A stretch of 64,000 bases of DNA from Bacteroidales bacterium UBA4293 (GCA_002395835.1 DGVD01000007.1:43270-107269), one strand, 5' to 3'. Positions 41,958-51,615 are shown, numbered from the stretch's first letter. Translations and numbers: made by a program. Notes: generated by a model from the sequence alone, not told the origin.

Positions 41958-43658
41958 TTAGAGTTTAATCCGGAATATTCTTACATCTCCATCAGGCACG
42001 GTGGCTCCTCCAAAGGCTGTTTCATCTCCATTTAAACGATGGTAGTAGGGTTTGTCATCCTGGTCATAGCGAATTTCATCCACTGAAATATAACCAATGG
42101 TTCCAGGTTTGGAAATAGATATACTGATGGATCCCACACCTGCTGCCACAATAAACTCATTTTCTGCAACTTGGAATATAATGGCACCACTAGCCAAATT
42201 CTCTTGTTTCTGTTCACCCGCACTGGTTCCAAATAGAGCCTGGGCAGAACCTAACATGATGCGACGGGCTACAATATTATATTCGCCCAACTTCTGTGTG
42301 TCCGTCGTCTTCTTGTCATCCAGGAACAACCCAGTGCATTTTTCCGTTCCTGCATATTGTTGTAAATAAGGCATCAATTTCTTTAAAGCTCCGTAAACCT
42401 TCTTGAAGTAAGGTTGGGTTGGATCGGCAGTATTCGTGAATCCCCCTCCATCTATACCGAAAGGCGCATAGCACAAGGCACCATATTTACCAAATGTATA
42501 AAGAGCCCTGGCAGCAGCTGCAGCATCTACACGGGTCTCTGGTATAAACAGAGGATTACCAGATTGCTTATAATCTTCACAGATTTTATCAAAGATTGAA
42601 ATCTCATAGATATCTGGTGCCAGAAAATCAATGGAAGGAGCACCGGCACGCCAAATGTCAATCAAATGAGCCTGTGGTCCTCCAGAGGGATACAACCCAG
42701 GATCACGCTGCGATGGCTGTTTCATCCAGGCATTAACATACATCGGCAGATTATACTCTTTCTTACCTGCTGAAGCTACCTGATGAACATAAGTGGCATA
42801 ATTCCATGTGTTGAATATCTCATCCGTCAGATAACTGAAATGAGTATTGAAATTGGAAGTCGTGTCTTCCTTGCTTACTCCGAAAACTTCTTCCCAGGTT
42901 CCTTTCTCCTTCTTTCCATTAGAAATCCACGCTTTAGAAATCACGGGATTAAGACTCTTTTGATTCTTCTTCAAGTAGGAAATAAAATCGGATGGGACAT
43001 CACTTGCAAATGCCTTATTTGCAGGAGATGAGAAATCACGCATGATACCATTAGGCCTTCTCATATAGGTTGAGGCTATATCCATTGTTCCCATCTCATT
43101 CTCTATCTGAACAGCTATAACCGTATGATTTCTATCAGTTTCACGAAGGTGGGCCATAAGATGTGCAAAGGCATTGGCATCTGCCTTACGGGCATTTACG
43201 CTGAATGTGGAGAGGATATTAAGTTCGTCGCCATTTTTGTTCTTAACTAAAGGGAAACGTTTCCTATCAGTCTTCACCCAAACTGGAACATAGGTGGACT
43301 CACCATTCTTCCAACTGCCAAACCAGAGTATCACTAGTTTCAAATGATTTTTCTCAGCCCCTTGCAACATAGCGTCTAAAATGGAATAATCAAACTGTCC
43401 TTCCACTGGCTCAAGCAGTTCCCAGGACATGGCAGCTATCACAGTATTTAAATTCTGTTCAGCCATTCTTGGCCAAATATTTTCCATATTCTGCACACTG
43501 CCAGTGGATGAATTGTGCAATTCTCCAGCCAGTGCATAGAAAGGCTGACCATCAACCATCAGTTGTGTCATGCCATCTACTTTTTTTAAAGTGGGCAACT
43601 GGGCATAAGTAAAAATCCCTACCAATGAAAAACATACTAAAAATAGAAATCTTCTCAT
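41958..43658 (-). CDS. GH35-type beta-galactosidase-like glycoside hydrolase, exported
   Basis: It has 566 residues from the ATG at 43658 (MRRFLFLVCFS; an ATG three codons upstream is possible). A signal peptide ends near TYAQ, followed by a TIM-barrel: GQPFYALAGELHNSS, NTVIAAMSWELLEPVEGQFDY, and the acid/base VIAVQIENEMGTM (~155), then the nucleophile region FIPETRVD (~370). A C-terminal beta domain (~440-560) of the DUF5597 type follows. A role in plant or host glycan breakdown is inferred. No SusC/SusD pair is next to it. It has its own -7 box. Confidence 0.82.
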   Translation of the reverse strand: MRRFLFLVCFSLVGIFTYAQLPTLKKVDGMTQLMVDGQPFYALAGELHNSSTGSVQNMENIWPRMAEQNLNTVIAAMSWELLEPVEGQFDYSILDAMLQGAEKNHLKLVILWFGSWKNGESTYVPVWVKTDRKRFPLVKNKNGDELNILSTFSVNARKADANAFAHLMAHLRETDRNHTVIAVQIENEMGTMDIASTYMRRPNGIMRDFSSPANKAFASDVPSDFISYLKKNQKSLNPVISKAWISNGKKEKGTWEEVFGVSKEDTTSNFNTHFSYLTDEIFNTWNYATYVHQVASAGKKEYNLPMYVNAWMKQPSQRDPGLYPSGGPQAHLIDIWRAGAPSIDFLAPDIYEISIFDKICEDYKQSGNPLFIPETRVDAAAAARALYTFGKYGALCYAPFGIDGGGFTNTADPTQPYFKKVYGALKKLMPYLQQYAGTEKCTGLFLDDKKTTDTQKLGEYNIVARRIMLGSAQALFGTSAGEQKQENLASGAIIFQVAENEFIVAAGVGSISISISKPGTIGYISVDEIRYDQDDKPYYHRLNGDETAFGGATVPDGDVRIFRIKL

Positions 43659-43684
43659 ATCAGTCACTTTTTTATTCTTTCATG

Positions 43685-43692
43685 CAAACTTA
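43685..43692 (-). promoter_or_regulatory. Promoter -7 box of the GH35-type gene
   Basis: The minus strand reads TAAGTTTG, 26 nt before 43658 or 17 nt before 43667. Confidence 0.45.
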
Positions 43693-43748
43693 ACATTTAT
43701 TTTCCTATTAGTTGAATCAAAACAGCCTTTAATTCTGAAAAATTATCG

Positions 43749-43756
43749 TAACTTTG
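43749..43756 (+). promoter_or_regulatory. Promoter -7 box of the Dna2-like gene
   Basis: TAACTTTG ends 8 nt before the ATG at 43765, so the leader is very short or absent. Confidence 0.5.
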
Positions 43757-43764
43757 CTTTTACT

Positions 43765-46700
43765 ATGGAAATGGAAACTGGATTTGACTTGTTCGACGAA
43801 CTGTTGCAATACCATCATGCAGACTGGAGCATGAGGCAAAGGTACAACCGCATGTATGGACTGCTGGATAGAACTGCTAAACAACTTACAGCAGACTTTG
43901 CAGCTGAATATACTTCACTGTTTGCTCGTCTGTATGCCTTGTGCGCTTCGTCCAAGTTCAAATACAGAAAGCCTTTGGAAATCTTCCGTATCAACGCCAG
44001 GAGAGTCATGCGGGAAACCTATGTTCCTGACACGCACGACTATCTATTCGATCTAAAGGCGCTCTGTGAATACATTTCCTATTTCTATAATACCCCCATC
44101 CCTGCTGAAATCCTCAAACTGCTCCCTGGACAATGGCGTGAGTTTCCACAAAATACTCATGCACTCTATGCAGCGAAGAGGATACGACTGGTAGTGCAAA
44201 AATGGGATGAGCATTTTATCTATGGATATGATGAGGAAATGCCTGATGATCATTCAGTTTTAGTGGATTATCATGGCCAAAACCACTATTTCTCCAGTAT
44301 CATTGACCAAATACATACAGGGACACAACTAAACCTACTAGATGTCAACCTCATCAATGTAAATGATGAGGATGATACACTGACCTATCTTCCCAAACTC
44401 ATAGTCCTGGAACCCGATTTCCTTATCGATATCAGTTCTCTTTCCGCTTGTGTAGAGTCATGGGGATCTTCTGAACTAAACTACCTTTACCGAAAATTCG
44501 CTCCGAATGAGAGCAAAGAATATACTTTGCTGGGAGATGCTGCCAACCAGTTTCTGGATGACTTGGTCAATGAAGACACAAACCACCCTACGGAATGGAG
44601 AGAATCTTTACAAAGGAATTTTAGGGACTATCTTCTGGAATACAGTGTTTGTGAGGGGATTGACAACTCTTTTTTCCAACAGACCAAAGCGCAATTCCAT
44701 AATCTGAAAGAGGTGGTGAGCCATAAATTTGGAGATGCCAGTGTGGATATAGACAAATCCGAAGCTTTACTGGAGCCTTCTTTCTTCTGCGAACCGCTTG
44801 GCCTGCAAGGTCGTCTGGACCTTATGCTAAGCGACTACTCACGTATCATCGAGTTGAAGAGTGGAAAAGCGCAAGAATGCGGTGGCATTAGAGCTCAAGC
44901 TAAACATGCTCTTCAAATGGCTTTGTACCAGGAGATTCTGTATTATAGCATGGATAAGCCTAGGGATAAGGTTAGGACGTTCCTACTCTATAGCAAATAT
45001 CCTCACTTGTTTGAGCAAAGAAGCATGGTTTCGCAAATCCAGCAGGCCATTGCCTTGCGTAATGCTATTGTCTTTCAGGAGCAGAAACTTCGTAATGGTA
45101 AAGCATGGGAAATCATCTCCACTCTTACCCCTGATAGTTTCAAAACTTCTGAAGCACAAAGTAAGCTCTGGGAGAAGTATATCCGTCCTCAACTAGCAGA
45201 TTTTCTAAAGATATTCACGCTGGTTTCCCCATTGGAGGCTGCCTATTTCAATGCATTCACCGGATTCGTGGAACGGGAACAGTTTCTGGCAAAAATTGGA
45301 GATGAACAACCGGATTCTGGAAGGGGATTCGCTGAAACCTGGAGATCGGATGTGCTGACAAAAAAAGCGAATGGGAATATTCTAACAGACCTTACAATCC
45401 TGGAGTTTCATAAGGACAGGGGAATTGATAAGATTTTATTGAATATACCTGATTATGACGAAAGTTTCCTACCCAACTTCCGAGAGGGTGATATGGTTAT
45501 TCTTTACCAACGCAACCACGACTCGGATTTGGCTACAAACCATATCGTGCACCGTTGTTCTATTGCCAGCATCAGGAACGATAGAATTGAATTGAAACTG
45601 AATCATCAGCAAAGAAACCCTATTGTCTTCCCAAAGGATAGTTTATATGCGCTGGAACATGACCACATGGATTCTTCCACAAACGCTATCTATAGGGGAC
45701 TTTACACCTTCCTTAAAGCCCCTCAAAACCGGAAAGACCTCATCCTTTGCCAAAGAGAACCTGAGACTGATTCGTCACGGCAATTGAACGGAAGATATAC
45801 CAATGGAGTGATTAACCATATAGTATGCCAGGCTAAACAAGCTAAGGATTATTTCTTGCTGGTGGGCCCACCTGGAACCGGGAAAACTAGTATCGCATTG
45901 AAGTCGATGGTGCAGGAATTCTACGCTGAACCCGACTACAACATTCTACTGCTTTCATACACCAACAGGGCTGTTGATGAGATTTGTGAAATGCTGGAAA
46001 CTATAGATCCGAAGGTTCCATACATGAGAATTGGAAACGAATTGAACTGTAGTCCTCAGTTCCGTCCACACCTGATGAAGAATCTGGCAGCCGACTGTGC
46101 CAACCGTGACCAAATCCGGGGTCTTTTCATAAGGCATCGTATCATAGTGAGCACTGTATCCAGCCTAGCCTCACAGCTACACACACTGTTTAAATTGAAA
46201 CACTTCAATGTAGCTATTATCGATGAAGCTTCCCAGATTCTGGAACCTCATTTACTGGGTATCCTCTCTGCTACGGATGGGAATGGTAAATGTGCCATCG
46301 ATAAATTTATCATGATAGGCGACCATAAGCAACTACCAGCAGTGGTGGTGCAGTCCCCCAAACATTCTGTGGTCCAAGAAAAAATCTTACTGGATATCGG
46401 CTTGAAAGATCGTAGAAATTCTCTCTTTGAACGATTATACGCATGGGTTAAAGAGAAGAATATCCCTAATATCGCTGCTACATTATTAAGGCAAGGACGT
46501 ATGCATCCTGAGGTGGGCGACTTTGCCAATGCGCACTTCTATGGTGGAAAACTCTTACCTGTACCTGTTGCACACCAGACTGAAAACCTTGAATTCAAAA
46601 AATACGGAAAGGATTTTCAGGAATATGTGGCTACCACCCGCTTCGGATTTATTCACTGCGATTACCCTAAGATTGAGGAGAACAACAAGAGTAATCAGGG

Positions 46701-47127
46701 TGAAGCCAGGATTGTGGCAGCTCTAGTGGGTAGTATCTACCAATTGTGTTTACTCAACAAACTGGATTTTAACCCTGCTAAACGAATTGGTATCATTGTT
46801 CCATTCCGGGGACAAATTGCCATGATTCGTAAAGAACTGGCTTTACTGAAGATTCCACAAACCGATGATATCGTTATAGACACCGTGGAACGTTTCCAAG
46901 GCAGTCAGCGCGATATCATGATTTTCTCTACTACCATCAGTCAATTGTACCAGTTGAATATACTTTCTACCCTCGTAGAGATTGACGGAGAACTAATAGA
47001 CCGCAAACTGAATGTGGCCCTTACACGAGCCAAGAAACAGATGTTCATCGTAGGTAATGCACATCTGCTTGAAAAGAATCCGTTATATAAAGAACTGATT
47101 AGAAAAGGTTCAATTTCTGCTTATTAG
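43765..47127 (+). CDS. Dna2-like nuclease-helicase (PD-(D/E)XK plus SF1 helicase)
   Basis: An 1120-residue protein. The N-terminal ~340 residues match nothing I know. A PD-(D/E)XK nuclease follows: GLQGRLDLML (Asp ~351), IIELKSGKAQ (~364) and the QxxxY motif in ALQMALYQEIL (~391). The C-terminal half is a UPF1/DNA2-type SF1 helicase: Walker A VGPPGTGKTS (~700), Walker B IIDEASQI (~818), HKQLPAV (~855), IDTVERFQGSQRDIMIFS (~1040) and LNVALTRAKKQMFIVGN (~1080). This order equals eukaryotic Dna2, but the Fe-S cysteine set around the nuclease is not seen. A role in DNA end processing, repair or defence is inferred. Its end overlaps the convergent metH by 29 nt. Confidence 0.85.
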   Translation: MEMETGFDLFDELLQYHHADWSMRQRYNRMYGLLDRTAKQLTADFAAEYTSLFARLYALCASSKFKYRKPLEIFRINARRVMRETYVPDTHDYLFDLKALCEYISYFYNTPIPAEILKLLPGQWREFPQNTHALYAAKRIRLVVQKWDEHFIYGYDEEMPDDHSVLVDYHGQNHYFSSIIDQIHTGTQLNLLDVNLINVNDEDDTLTYLPKLIVLEPDFLIDISSLSACVESWGSSELNYLYRKFAPNESKEYTLLGDAANQFLDDLVNEDTNHPTEWRESLQRNFRDYLLEYSVCEGIDNSFFQQTKAQFHNLKEVVSHKFGDASVDIDKSEALLEPSFFCEPLGLQGRLDLMLSDYSRIIELKSGKAQECGGIRAQAKHALQMALYQEILYYSMDKPRDKVRTFLLYSKYPHLFEQRSMVSQIQQAIALRNAIVFQEQKLRNGKAWEIISTLTPDSFKTSEAQSKLWEKYIRPQLADFLKIFTLVSPLEAAYFNAFTGFVEREQFLAKIGDEQPDSGRGFAETWRSDVLTKKANGNILTDLTILEFHKDRGIDKILLNIPDYDESFLPNFREGDMVILYQRNHDSDLATNHIVHRCSIASIRNDRIELKLNHQQRNPIVFPKDSLYALEHDHMDSSTNAIYRGLYTFLKAPQNRKDLILCQREPETDSSRQLNGRYTNGVINHIVCQAKQAKDYFLLVGPPGTGKTSIALKSMVQEFYAEPDYNILLLSYTNRAVDEICEMLETIDPKVPYMRIGNELNCSPQFRPHLMKNLAADCANRDQIRGLFIRHRIIVSTVSSLASQLHTLFKLKHFNVAIIDEASQILEPHLLGILSATDGNGKCAIDKFIMIGDHKQLPAVVVQSPKHSVVQEKILLDIGLKDRRNSLFERLYAWVKEKNIPNIAATLLRQGRMHPEVGDFANAHFYGGKLLPVPVAHQTENLEFKKYGKDFQEYVATTRFGFIHCDYPKIEENNKSNQGEARIVAALVGSIYQLCLLNKLDFNPAKRIGIIVPFRGQIAMIRKELALLKIPQTDDIVIDTVERFQGSQRDIMIFSTTISQLYQLNILSTLVEIDGELIDRKLNVALTRAKKQMFIVGNAHLLEKNPLYKELIRKGSISAY

Positions 47128-49870
47128 CCTCTTCCAGAGAAATTAGTTCTTTAGATTCACCTTCATGCTTCTCGCGTAGCTTTTGATAGAGTTCGTTGAG
47201 CTCTTTTGTATAGGCATCGTGCAAGGATGGATTCATCAGCTTAGACAGCGCCAAGGAATTCTGACTGGCATCTTTCAGATGAACTACTGGACCACCATAC
47301 ACTGGGGCAATCTTCAAGGCAGTATGAAGTTTGCTGGTCGTTGCACCACTTACCATCAATGGATTTTTGAACCCAGCCTTTTCCAGTTCTGCAGCTACAT
47401 GAACCATTTCTTCCAGGGATGGGGTAATTAATCCACTCAGAATCACAGCATCCACTTCCTCTTTCAAAGCTGTTTCTACAATCTGTTCTGCGGGTACCAT
47501 GACGCCTAGGTCAATGATCTCAAAGCCATTGCAAGCCATCACTAAACCTGCTATATTTTTGCCTATATCATGAACATCTCCTTTCACGGTAGCCAAAAGC
47601 ACCTTTCCTTTATGACCGGAGACATTGTCACTGTCTTTCTGAATGTAAGGTTGAAGTATTTCTACTGCCTTTTTCATGGTACGAGCACTCTTTACCACCT
47701 GAGGAAGGAACATCTTTCCTTCACCAAAGAGCTCACCTACCCGATTCATGGCATGCATGAGCGGACCCTCAATAACTGCTACTGGGGTTTGATATTTCTC
47801 CAAACCTTCCATCAAGTCTGGTTCCAAGTAATCACTTACTCCTTTCACTAAAGCATGTTCTAACCGTTCTTCTACCGTACCTTCTCTCCAACTGTCTTTC
47901 TTGCCCAATAAGGCGGAATCGGTCACACCTTTAAGTCCCTGTGCTTTGGCAGCCTCCTGCTCCTCTCTAATCTTCTGTGCAGTCTCTATCAACCGGTCTG
48001 TAGCAGCAGTTGTACACTGGAAAAGAACCGCTTCTATCTGTTCTAGTATTTCTTTAGGAATATCCGTATAAAGAACGGAAGATGAAGGATTTACTATACC
48101 CATATCCATGCCTTTCTCTATAGCATGATAAAGGAAAACAGCATGCATGGCTTCACGGATGTAGTTATTTCCTCGGAAGGAGAAAGAGAGATTGCTAACC
48201 CCACCGCTCACATGGGCTCCTGGCAAGTTCTTACGTATCCATTCGGTAGCTCTTATAAAGTCAAGGGCATATTGGTTGTGATCCTCTACTCCGGTTGCTA
48301 CAGCCAATATATTCGGGTCAAAAATGATATCATTCGGATGAAAGCCTACTTTTTCCACCAAGATTTTGTAGGCTCGGGAACAAACTTCTATTCTGCGCTC
48401 ATAGGTAGTGGCCTGTCCTTCTTCATCGAAAGCCATGACTATCGTTGCTGCACCCATTCTCTTTATGAATGTGGCTCTCTCGATGAACTTCTCCTCTCCT
48501 TCCTTTAGGGAGATAGAATTAACCACCGATTTCCCCTGGAGGCATTTCAGTCCGGCTTCTATCACTTCCCACTTGCTGGAGTCTATCATCACGGGTACAC
48601 GGGCTATTTCCGGTTCACTGGAAAGCAGATTCAGGAAAGTTACCATCTCCTCTTTGGCATCCAGCAGGGCATCGTCCATATTGATGTCTAGGATGAGGGC
48701 TCCGTCTTCTACCTGTTTCCGGGCTATAGACAGTGCCTCCTCATACTTCTTTTCACTGATTAGACGGAGGAACTTGCGTGAACCAGCCACATTGCATCGT
48801 TCACCCACATTGATAAAGCGAATGTCGGGCGTCTGCTCAAAGGCTTCTAAACCGGAAAGTTGCAGAGTTTCTGCCTTTTTGGCTGGAATGTGGGGCTTAC
48901 CTCGCTCTACCAGAGGCTGATAGGCTGCAATATGTTTATCGGTAGTTCCACAACAACCACCGATGATATTGACCAGACCTTCGTCCACAAAAATACCCAT
49001 CTCATGAACCATCATCTCTGGAGTCAGCTCATACTGTCCCAGACTGTTTGGAAGACCAGCATTCGGATGACAAGATATAAAGAAGGGAGCCTTACTAGCC
49101 AGCACCTCTAAGTGTGGTCTCAACAAAGCAGGGCCGAAAGAACAATTCAGTCCGATAGAAAACAAGTTGTAATGGGATACCGAAGCGATGAATGCTTCCA
49201 TCGTTTGTCCACTCAGAGTCCTTCCAGCTATGTCGGAAACCGTTACTGAGAGCATCACAGGCACTTCCCTGCCCGCTTTCTTCATGGCTTCGTCTGCAGC
49301 AAAGAGGCCAGCCTTGGCATTCAGTGTGTCGAACACCGTCTCCAGCAGAAGCACATCCACACCCCCTTGAATCAAGGCTGTCATCTGTTCAGTGTAAGCC
49401 TCAACCAGGGTATCGAAGGTCAAGGCACGGAATGCGGGGTTTTCCACATCAGGCGACATAGAACAGGTTTTGTTGGTAGGACCCACGGAACCGGCCACAA
49501 ACCGGGGTTTCTCAGGGTTCCTAGACGTATATTCATCTGCCATCATACGAGCTAGCTGGGCACCCTGCACATTCATCTCCACACAATATTCCTCCATGCC
49601 ATAGTCTTGCATGGAAATACGCTGACTGCTGAATGTATTTGTAGTGATGATGTCGGCTCCTGCTTCCAGGTACAAGCGATGAATCTCCTTCACCACATCA
49701 GGGCGTGTGATATTTAGCATATCATTATTCCCTTTCATGATGCCCGGTAAGGCAGCAAAACGTTCCCCTCGGAAATCGTCTTCCTGTAAGTTGTAACGCT
49801 GTATCATTGTGCCTGTAGCACCATCCAGAACCAGGATATGGTCCTTAACCAACTCTCTTAAACCTTTCAT
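47099..49870 (-). CDS. metH: Cobalamin-dependent methionine synthase, lacking the reactivation domain
   Basis: Transfers a methyl group from 5-methyl-THF to homocysteine through cobalamin. Modules: homocysteine-binding (1-~320) with zinc Cys in GLNCSFGPALL (~243) and IGGCCGTTDKH (~306); pterin-binding (~345-620, FINVGERCNVAGSRKF); B12 cap and binding domain (~640-880) with VKGDVHDIGKNIAG (~763), whose His ligates cobalt. It stops right after the B12 domain (KQKLNLF) at 923 residues, against ~1227 in E. coli, so the SAM-binding reactivation domain is missing. The last gene after smpB (20-nt gap); no B12 riboswitch is near. Confidence 0.95.
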   Translation of the reverse strand: MKGLRELVKDHILVLDGATGTMIQRYNLQEDDFRGERFAALPGIMKGNNDMLNITRPDVVKEIHRLYLEAGADIITTNTFSSQRISMQDYGMEEYCVEMNVQGAQLARMMADEYTSRNPEKPRFVAGSVGPTNKTCSMSPDVENPAFRALTFDTLVEAYTEQMTALIQGGVDVLLLETVFDTLNAKAGLFAADEAMKKAGREVPVMLSVTVSDIAGRTLSGQTMEAFIASVSHYNLFSIGLNCSFGPALLRPHLEVLASKAPFFISCHPNAGLPNSLGQYELTPEMMVHEMGIFVDEGLVNIIGGCCGTTDKHIAAYQPLVERGKPHIPAKKAETLQLSGLEAFEQTPDIRFINVGERCNVAGSRKFLRLISEKKYEEALSIARKQVEDGALILDINMDDALLDAKEEMVTFLNLLSSEPEIARVPVMIDSSKWEVIEAGLKCLQGKSVVNSISLKEGEEKFIERATFIKRMGAATIVMAFDEEGQATTYERRIEVCSRAYKILVEKVGFHPNDIIFDPNILAVATGVEDHNQYALDFIRATEWIRKNLPGAHVSGGVSNLSFSFRGNNYIREAMHAVFLYHAIEKGMDMGIVNPSSSVLYTDIPKEILEQIEAVLFQCTTAATDRLIETAQKIREEQEAAKAQGLKGVTDSALLGKKDSWREGTVEERLEHALVKGVSDYLEPDLMEGLEKYQTPVAVIEGPLMHAMNRVGELFGEGKMFLPQVVKSARTMKKAVEILQPYIQKDSDNVSGHKGKVLLATVKGDVHDIGKNIAGLVMACNGFEIIDLGVMVPAEQIVETALKEEVDAVILSGLITPSLEEMVHVAAELEKAGFKNPLMVSGATTSKLHTALKIAPVYGGPVVHLKDASQNSLALSKLMNPSLHDAYTKELNELYQKLREKHEGESKELISLEEANKQKLNLF

Positions 49871-49890
49871 GCCACAAAAATATATAAGTA

Positions 49891-50367
49891 TCAGAATTTC
49901 TTCATGATACGATCCATCTCTCTCCGGTCGTCCTTCTCTTTCAGACTTTCCCGTTTGTCGTATTCTTTCTTACCCTTTGCCAAGGCTATCACCACCTTGC
50001 AAAGTCCTTTCTCATTAATGAACATCCGCACTGGAACGATGGTCAAACCAGCTACTTTATCGCTTTGCTGCAGTTTGCGAAGTTCTTTCTTTGTAAGCAG
50101 CAACTTACGGTCACGGCGAGCCTGATGGTTGTTGTACGAGCCGTAAAAATACTCGGCTATATGCATGTTCTTCACCCAGAGCTCGCCACCGATGAAGATG
50201 CAGTAAGTGTCCACCAGACTAGCCTTGTTCTGTCGGATGGACTTAATCTCCGTACCTGTGAGCACGATGCCACAGGTATAGAGATCTATAAATTCATAAT
50301 CGAAGGAAGCCCGCTTGTTCTTTATGTTCACGGGAGCCATTTTCTTCCCTTCCTTATTTCCACTCAT
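49891..50367 (-). CDS. smpB: SsrA-binding protein SmpB
   Basis: The partner of tmRNA in ribosome rescue. It has 158 residues from 50367, or 148 from the Met at 50337 (MAPVNIKNKRASFDYEF), which matches relatives better; both remain possible. The core is typical: VLTGTEIKSIRQNKASLVDTY (~36-56), IAEYFYGSYNNHQARRDRKLLLTK-type stretch and the basic C-terminal tail KDDRREMDRIMKKF that inserts in the mRNA channel. It overlaps the upstream lipoprotein gene by 14 nt if the first Met is used. It is in an operon with metH. Confidence 0.96.
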   Translation of the reverse strand: MSGNKEGKKMAPVNIKNKRASFDYEFIDLYTCGIVLTGTEIKSIRQNKASLVDTYCIFIGGELWVKNMHIAEYFYGSYNNHQARRDRKLLLTKKELRKLQQSDKVAGLTIVPVRMFINEKGLCKVVIALAKGKKEYDKRESLKEKDDRREMDRIMKKF

Positions 50368-51010
50368 AGTTTATCTGAGCCGTCTGGTCATTGTTAATGA
50401 TTAGAGCTATTTTTCCACCAGCTGGAACAATCTGTGAACGATACTTTTCCAATTCCTCATGAATCAGGTAGGATAAAGCCTTGGTTCCATAGTCCTGTCC
50501 ACTTTGCTTGCAGGTGTGATTGAGGAACACATTGGCACCTTCCACACGGTCCACATACAGATGAAAGTCTTTCTCACTGGTGCTAGAGCCGAAATAGCCT
50601 TCCACATACACGTTCAGGTATTTCTTAGTCATGCTCAGGGCGTTTGGTCTAGACAACTTAAATTCCGTAGCTACATCTATTTCTTCCTTATTAGCACAAG
50701 GAACAGTGTAGCAGCGTTGTGCAGCCAAAACCTCGATATACTTACTTCTAGGTTTACCGGACTTGTCATACTCCACGTTGAAAGATGCTATCACACGATC
50801 AGGATAAGTATTATCGGGTAATCTCAGTGCACTAGGGTTACTTACCTGCAGAAGTGAATCTTCATCGGTTCTTACAGAGGTTCCATTATCACCCACAGCC
50901 AGGAAATCAGAGAAAGATACGGTGTAAGTATCCTTTTCATCATCATCGCCGAGGCAAGAGCTAAAGCACAGTGCCATCATGGCAAAAGCCAAATACTTTA
51001 CAAATTTCAT
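50354..51010 (-). CDS. Lipoprotein of unknown function
   Basis: A 218-residue protein with lipobox leader MKFVKYLAFAMMALCFSSC (Cys ~19) followed by an acidic linker (LGDDDEKD). The mature part is beta-rich. NigD-like lipoproteins of Bacteroides have a comparable start, size and DxYPD...ASFNVEY pattern, but the match is weak. It lies 18 nt after the DMP19-like gene and overlaps smpB, so it belongs to the operon ending with metH. Confidence 0.75.
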   Translation of the reverse strand: MKFVKYLAFAMMALCFSSCLGDDDEKDTYTVSFSDFLAVGDNGTSVRTDEDSLLQVSNPSALRLPDNTYPDRVIASFNVEYDKSGKPRSKYIEVLAAQRCYTVPCANKEEIDVATEFKLSRPNALSMTKKYLNVYVEGYFGSSTSEKDFHLYVDRVEGANVFLNHTCKQSGQDYGTKALSYLIHEELEKYRSQIVPAGGKIALIINNDQTAQINYEWK

Positions 51011-51028
51011 ACGATATTGAATAAATTT

Positions 51029-51535
51029 TTATTCTATTACTGCAAACTGGTCCATGTGCTCATCCACATAGTAGGCTATCTGTGCCGTAATTCCCTCTTC
51101 TTCGGTCACAAAGTAGTCGTCCAGTTCATCAAAAGCTTCATAGTTCTCATACATAGCCATGAACTCTTCATCGGTGCGTGCACGGGTTAAATCCTCCTTA
51201 TTCGCATCGTACAGTCTTTTGGCCTTGTAGATAACATTCGAGAAGTCTTTCAGTCCCCACAGACGCATGGCTTTGGCAAACGGATTATCGAAGATAAACG
51301 GACCGTAGCCATTCTGAATCAGTTGAATAAAGCCACCGTCCATCACTTCATCGTGCAGCACATGATAAGCCAGCAGGGTAATCTGTTCCCCCGTGAGGTT
51401 CTGGAGTGTCTCTGCGGTTATCTCGCCTCCTGTAGGTTCCAGATAGGCTTGAATGAATACGTCCAAAAAGGCATCCATTCCTTCTTCGGCAGCCTTGGCC
51501 AGTGTCTCATCCTTAATTTTTATTTCCATGGTCAT
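51029..51535 (-). CDS. DMP19/DUF4375 family protein
   Basis: A 168-residue acidic protein (166 from the second Met). The conserved patch EVMDGGFIQLIQNGYGPFIF followed by a KAMRLWGLKDF stretch is typical of DUF4375/DMP19 proteins. Neisseria DMP19 is an acidic dimer that mimics DNA and blocks a repressor; the many Glu/Asp residues at the C terminus here are consistent, but function is unproven. It is first gene of a unit with a lipoprotein, smpB and metH. Confidence 0.8.
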   Translation of the reverse strand: MTMEIKIKDETLAKAAEEGMDAFLDVFIQAYLEPTGGEITAETLQNLTGEQITLLAYHVLHDEVMDGGFIQLIQNGYGPFIFDNPFAKAMRLWGLKDFSNVIYKAKRLYDANKEDLTRARTDEEFMAMYENYEAFDELDDYFVTEEEGITAQIAYYVDEHMDQFAVIE

Positions 51536-51548
51536 CTATTTTAGAATG

Positions 51549-51556
51549 CAAAGCTA
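51549..51556 (-). promoter_or_regulatory. Promoter -7 box of the DMP19-lipoprotein-smpB-metH unit
   Basis: The minus strand reads TAGCTTTG, 13 nt before the ATG at 51535. It is the only candidate for the whole unit. Confidence 0.5.
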
Positions 51557-51615
51557 CTAAAAAAAGAAGAATAATCACACTAACGAAAGATAAAAACCTT
51601 TAATTTTCACTTTCA

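Noticed and set aside
48408..48920. 170-codon plus-strand frame inside metH
   Set aside because: Ser/Arg-rich shadow of the conserved pterin-binding domain of metH; no motif or promoter.
49871..50400. Cobalamin riboswitch in front of metH
   Set aside because: Only 20 nt separate smpB and metH and no long structured leader or B12 box is visible; the upstream region is coding.
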